Source of the DNA: Pseudomonadota bacterium
Lineage (GTDB): Bacteria > Pseudomonadota > Gammaproteobacteria > Acidiferrobacterales > Acidiferrobacteraceae
Length of the DNA stretch: 24,180 nt
Reading direction: 5' to 3'
Assembly: GCA_021795255.1 (NCBI GenBank)
Contig: JAJYPQ010000013.1
Location: forward strand, 1-24,180
The notes under the pieces are model-generated. The model had not been told where the DNA came from. It did no database searches and saw only the letters and a program-made list of their open reading frames with translations. A program made the position numbers and the translations under genes. Below are positions 23,427-24,180 of the stretch, piece after piece. Position 1 is the first letter of the stretch. The number at the start of each line of letters is the position of its first letter.

Positions 23427-23848
23427 GACCCAATAACGCCCTTCATGCCATGACTCTGGCCATGGGGCCCATAGCTAAAGACGTCCACCCGTCCGTGGAT
23501 GCCTGGATTTAGATATTGATAGGGCCGTCCCCATGGATCGACCGGCAGACGCGGGAGATAGCCGCCGCTACGCCAATCGGAAGCGGAAGGCCCCGATGTC
23601 GGCTTTTGCACTAAGGCCTTCAGGCCCTGCTGCTGCGTCGGGTACTGGCCGTTGTCCAAACGGTACAGTTTGAGCGCGCTCATGATGGACCGGATATCGT
23701 TTTTCGCGGCCACTATCCGCGCCTGGTTCGGCCGATTCATGATCTTCGGCACGATGACCGCGGCGAGAATACCGATGATCACCATCACCACCATAACCTC
23801 GATCAGGGTAAAACCACGGTTTCGCTTTTGCATAGCCATAGGACTCAC
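23414..23848 (-). CDS. gspG: Type II secretion system major pseudopilin GspG
   Basis: The main subunit of the T2SS pseudopilus. The site NRG|FTLIEVMVVMVIIGILAAV has Glu5. The family helix AKNDIRSIMSALKLYRLDNGQYPT and LPVDPWGRPYQY follow. The GTG at 23848 overlaps the gspF stop as GTGA. ATGs at 23839 and 23833 give shorter leaders and are also plausible. The C-terminal loop, normally S-x-G-x-D-G-x-x-G-G with later aspartate and a calcium ion, reads SYGPHGQSHGMKGVIGSW here. Histidine and valine stand where the acidic ligands are expected, so the calcium site looks lost or remodelled. Length (144 residues) is normal. Confidence 0.94.
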   Translation of the reverse strand: MSPMAMQKRNRGFTLIEVMVVMVIIGILAAVIVPKIMNRPNQARIVAAKNDIRSIMSALKLYRLDNGQYPTQQQGLKALVQKPTSGPSASDWRSGGYLPRLPVDPWGRPYQYLNPGIHGRVDVFSYGPHGQSHGMKGVIGSWQL

Positions 23849-24180
23849 TTAATCAGTTGGTTCATGTCAAATATCGGTAAAAGGATGGCCAACACGATAA
23901 ACAACACCATGCCGCCCATCACCAAAATCAACACCGGTTCTATAAGGCTTGTAAGGGCCGTCACGAAACCCTCCAGTTCCCGGGTCTGGGCCTCAGCGGC
24001 CCGTGCTAACATCGTATCCAAAGACCCGCTCGCCTCACCGCTGCCTATCAGATGGACAACTAAAGGTGGAAAAAGCTTAGTCTTGCCGAGCGAGCGGCTG
24101 AGCGAGCCCCCTTCGCGGACCTGGCGCTTGGCCTCTTCGACGGCCGCCTGCATGGGCAGATTGGTGACCACATGCATAGC
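23845..24180 (-). CDS. gspF: Type II secretion system platform protein GspF, C-terminal part
   Basis: The N-terminal part lies beyond the window edge; about 111 residues are present. PPLVVHLIGSGEASGSLDTM is the conserved segment of the second T2SF domain. A hydrophobic helix (LIEPVLILVMGGMVLFIVLA) follows and the end is LLPIFDMNQLIK, the classical GspF C-terminus. This distinguishes it from the PilC copy in the window, which ends differently. GspF is the polytopic platform protein on which the GspE ATPase acts. It overlaps gspG as GTGA. gspE and gspD are expected further upstream but are not visible. Confidence 0.93.
   Translation of the reverse strand, partial: AMHVVTNLPMQAAVEEAKRQVREGGSLSRSLGKTKLFPPLVVHLIGSGEASGSLDTMLARAAEAQTRELEGFVTALTSLIEPVLILVMGGMVLFIVLAILLPIFDMNQLIK

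Noticed and set aside
1..24180. CRISPR arrays, tRNA or rRNA genes
   Set aside because: No regularly spaced direct repeats and no tRNA or rRNA signatures seen. A T-arm-like stretch near 14250 lacks the rest of a tRNA.

Overview
The window is GC-rich proteobacterial DNA carrying parts of two related envelope machines, a type IV pilus (T4P) and a type II secretion system (T2SS). Gene order, the GspN subunit and the fimT/U-pilV-W-X-Y1 minor-pilin block suggest a gamma-like proteobacterium. There is no rRNA or other clean marker, so the lineage is inferred and no species is claimed.

Left part (1-8954, nearly all minus strand): a type IV pilus locus. Reading with transcription, a lone pilC platform gene is followed after a 330-base gap by a tight run fimU/fimT - pilV - pilW - pilX - pilY1, with overlaps or one-base gaps. 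Beyond pilY1 lies a decayed second pilY1 copy (111-993). It has no 5' part, carries an in-frame stop, and is cut at its 3' side by the end of an IS3-family element (1-110). The usual pilE-type gene at this end of the operon is not visible.

Middle (9405-15955): unrelated single genes. These are a small phospholipase D-fold protein with altered HKD motifs (+), a very large flavo-iron-sulfur oxidoreductase in which a GltD/NfnB-like half and a PyrK/NfnA-like half are fused (-), and a COG2509-type FAD protein (+). The long gap between the last two can form hairpins that may compete.

Right part (15975-24180, mostly minus strand): the T2SS pseudopilin and assembly operon gspF(partial)-G-H-I-J-K-L-M-N. 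Most genes are joined by ATGA/GTGA stop-start overlaps. Just after gspN a complete IS200/IS605-family element (about 16441-18497) carries divergent tnpA (HUH Y1 transposase) and tnpB (RuvC nuclease), both with intact catalytic residues. The element sits inside a GNAT acetyltransferase gene. The body of that gene lies at the tnpB end, and its ribosome binding site and first codons lie at the tnpA end next to gspN. Joining the two flanks at a shared GTTCA restores the frame exactly. This gives the insertion site, the probable target/TAM motif and the probable guide segment of the TnpB RNA. It is the most informative observation in the window.
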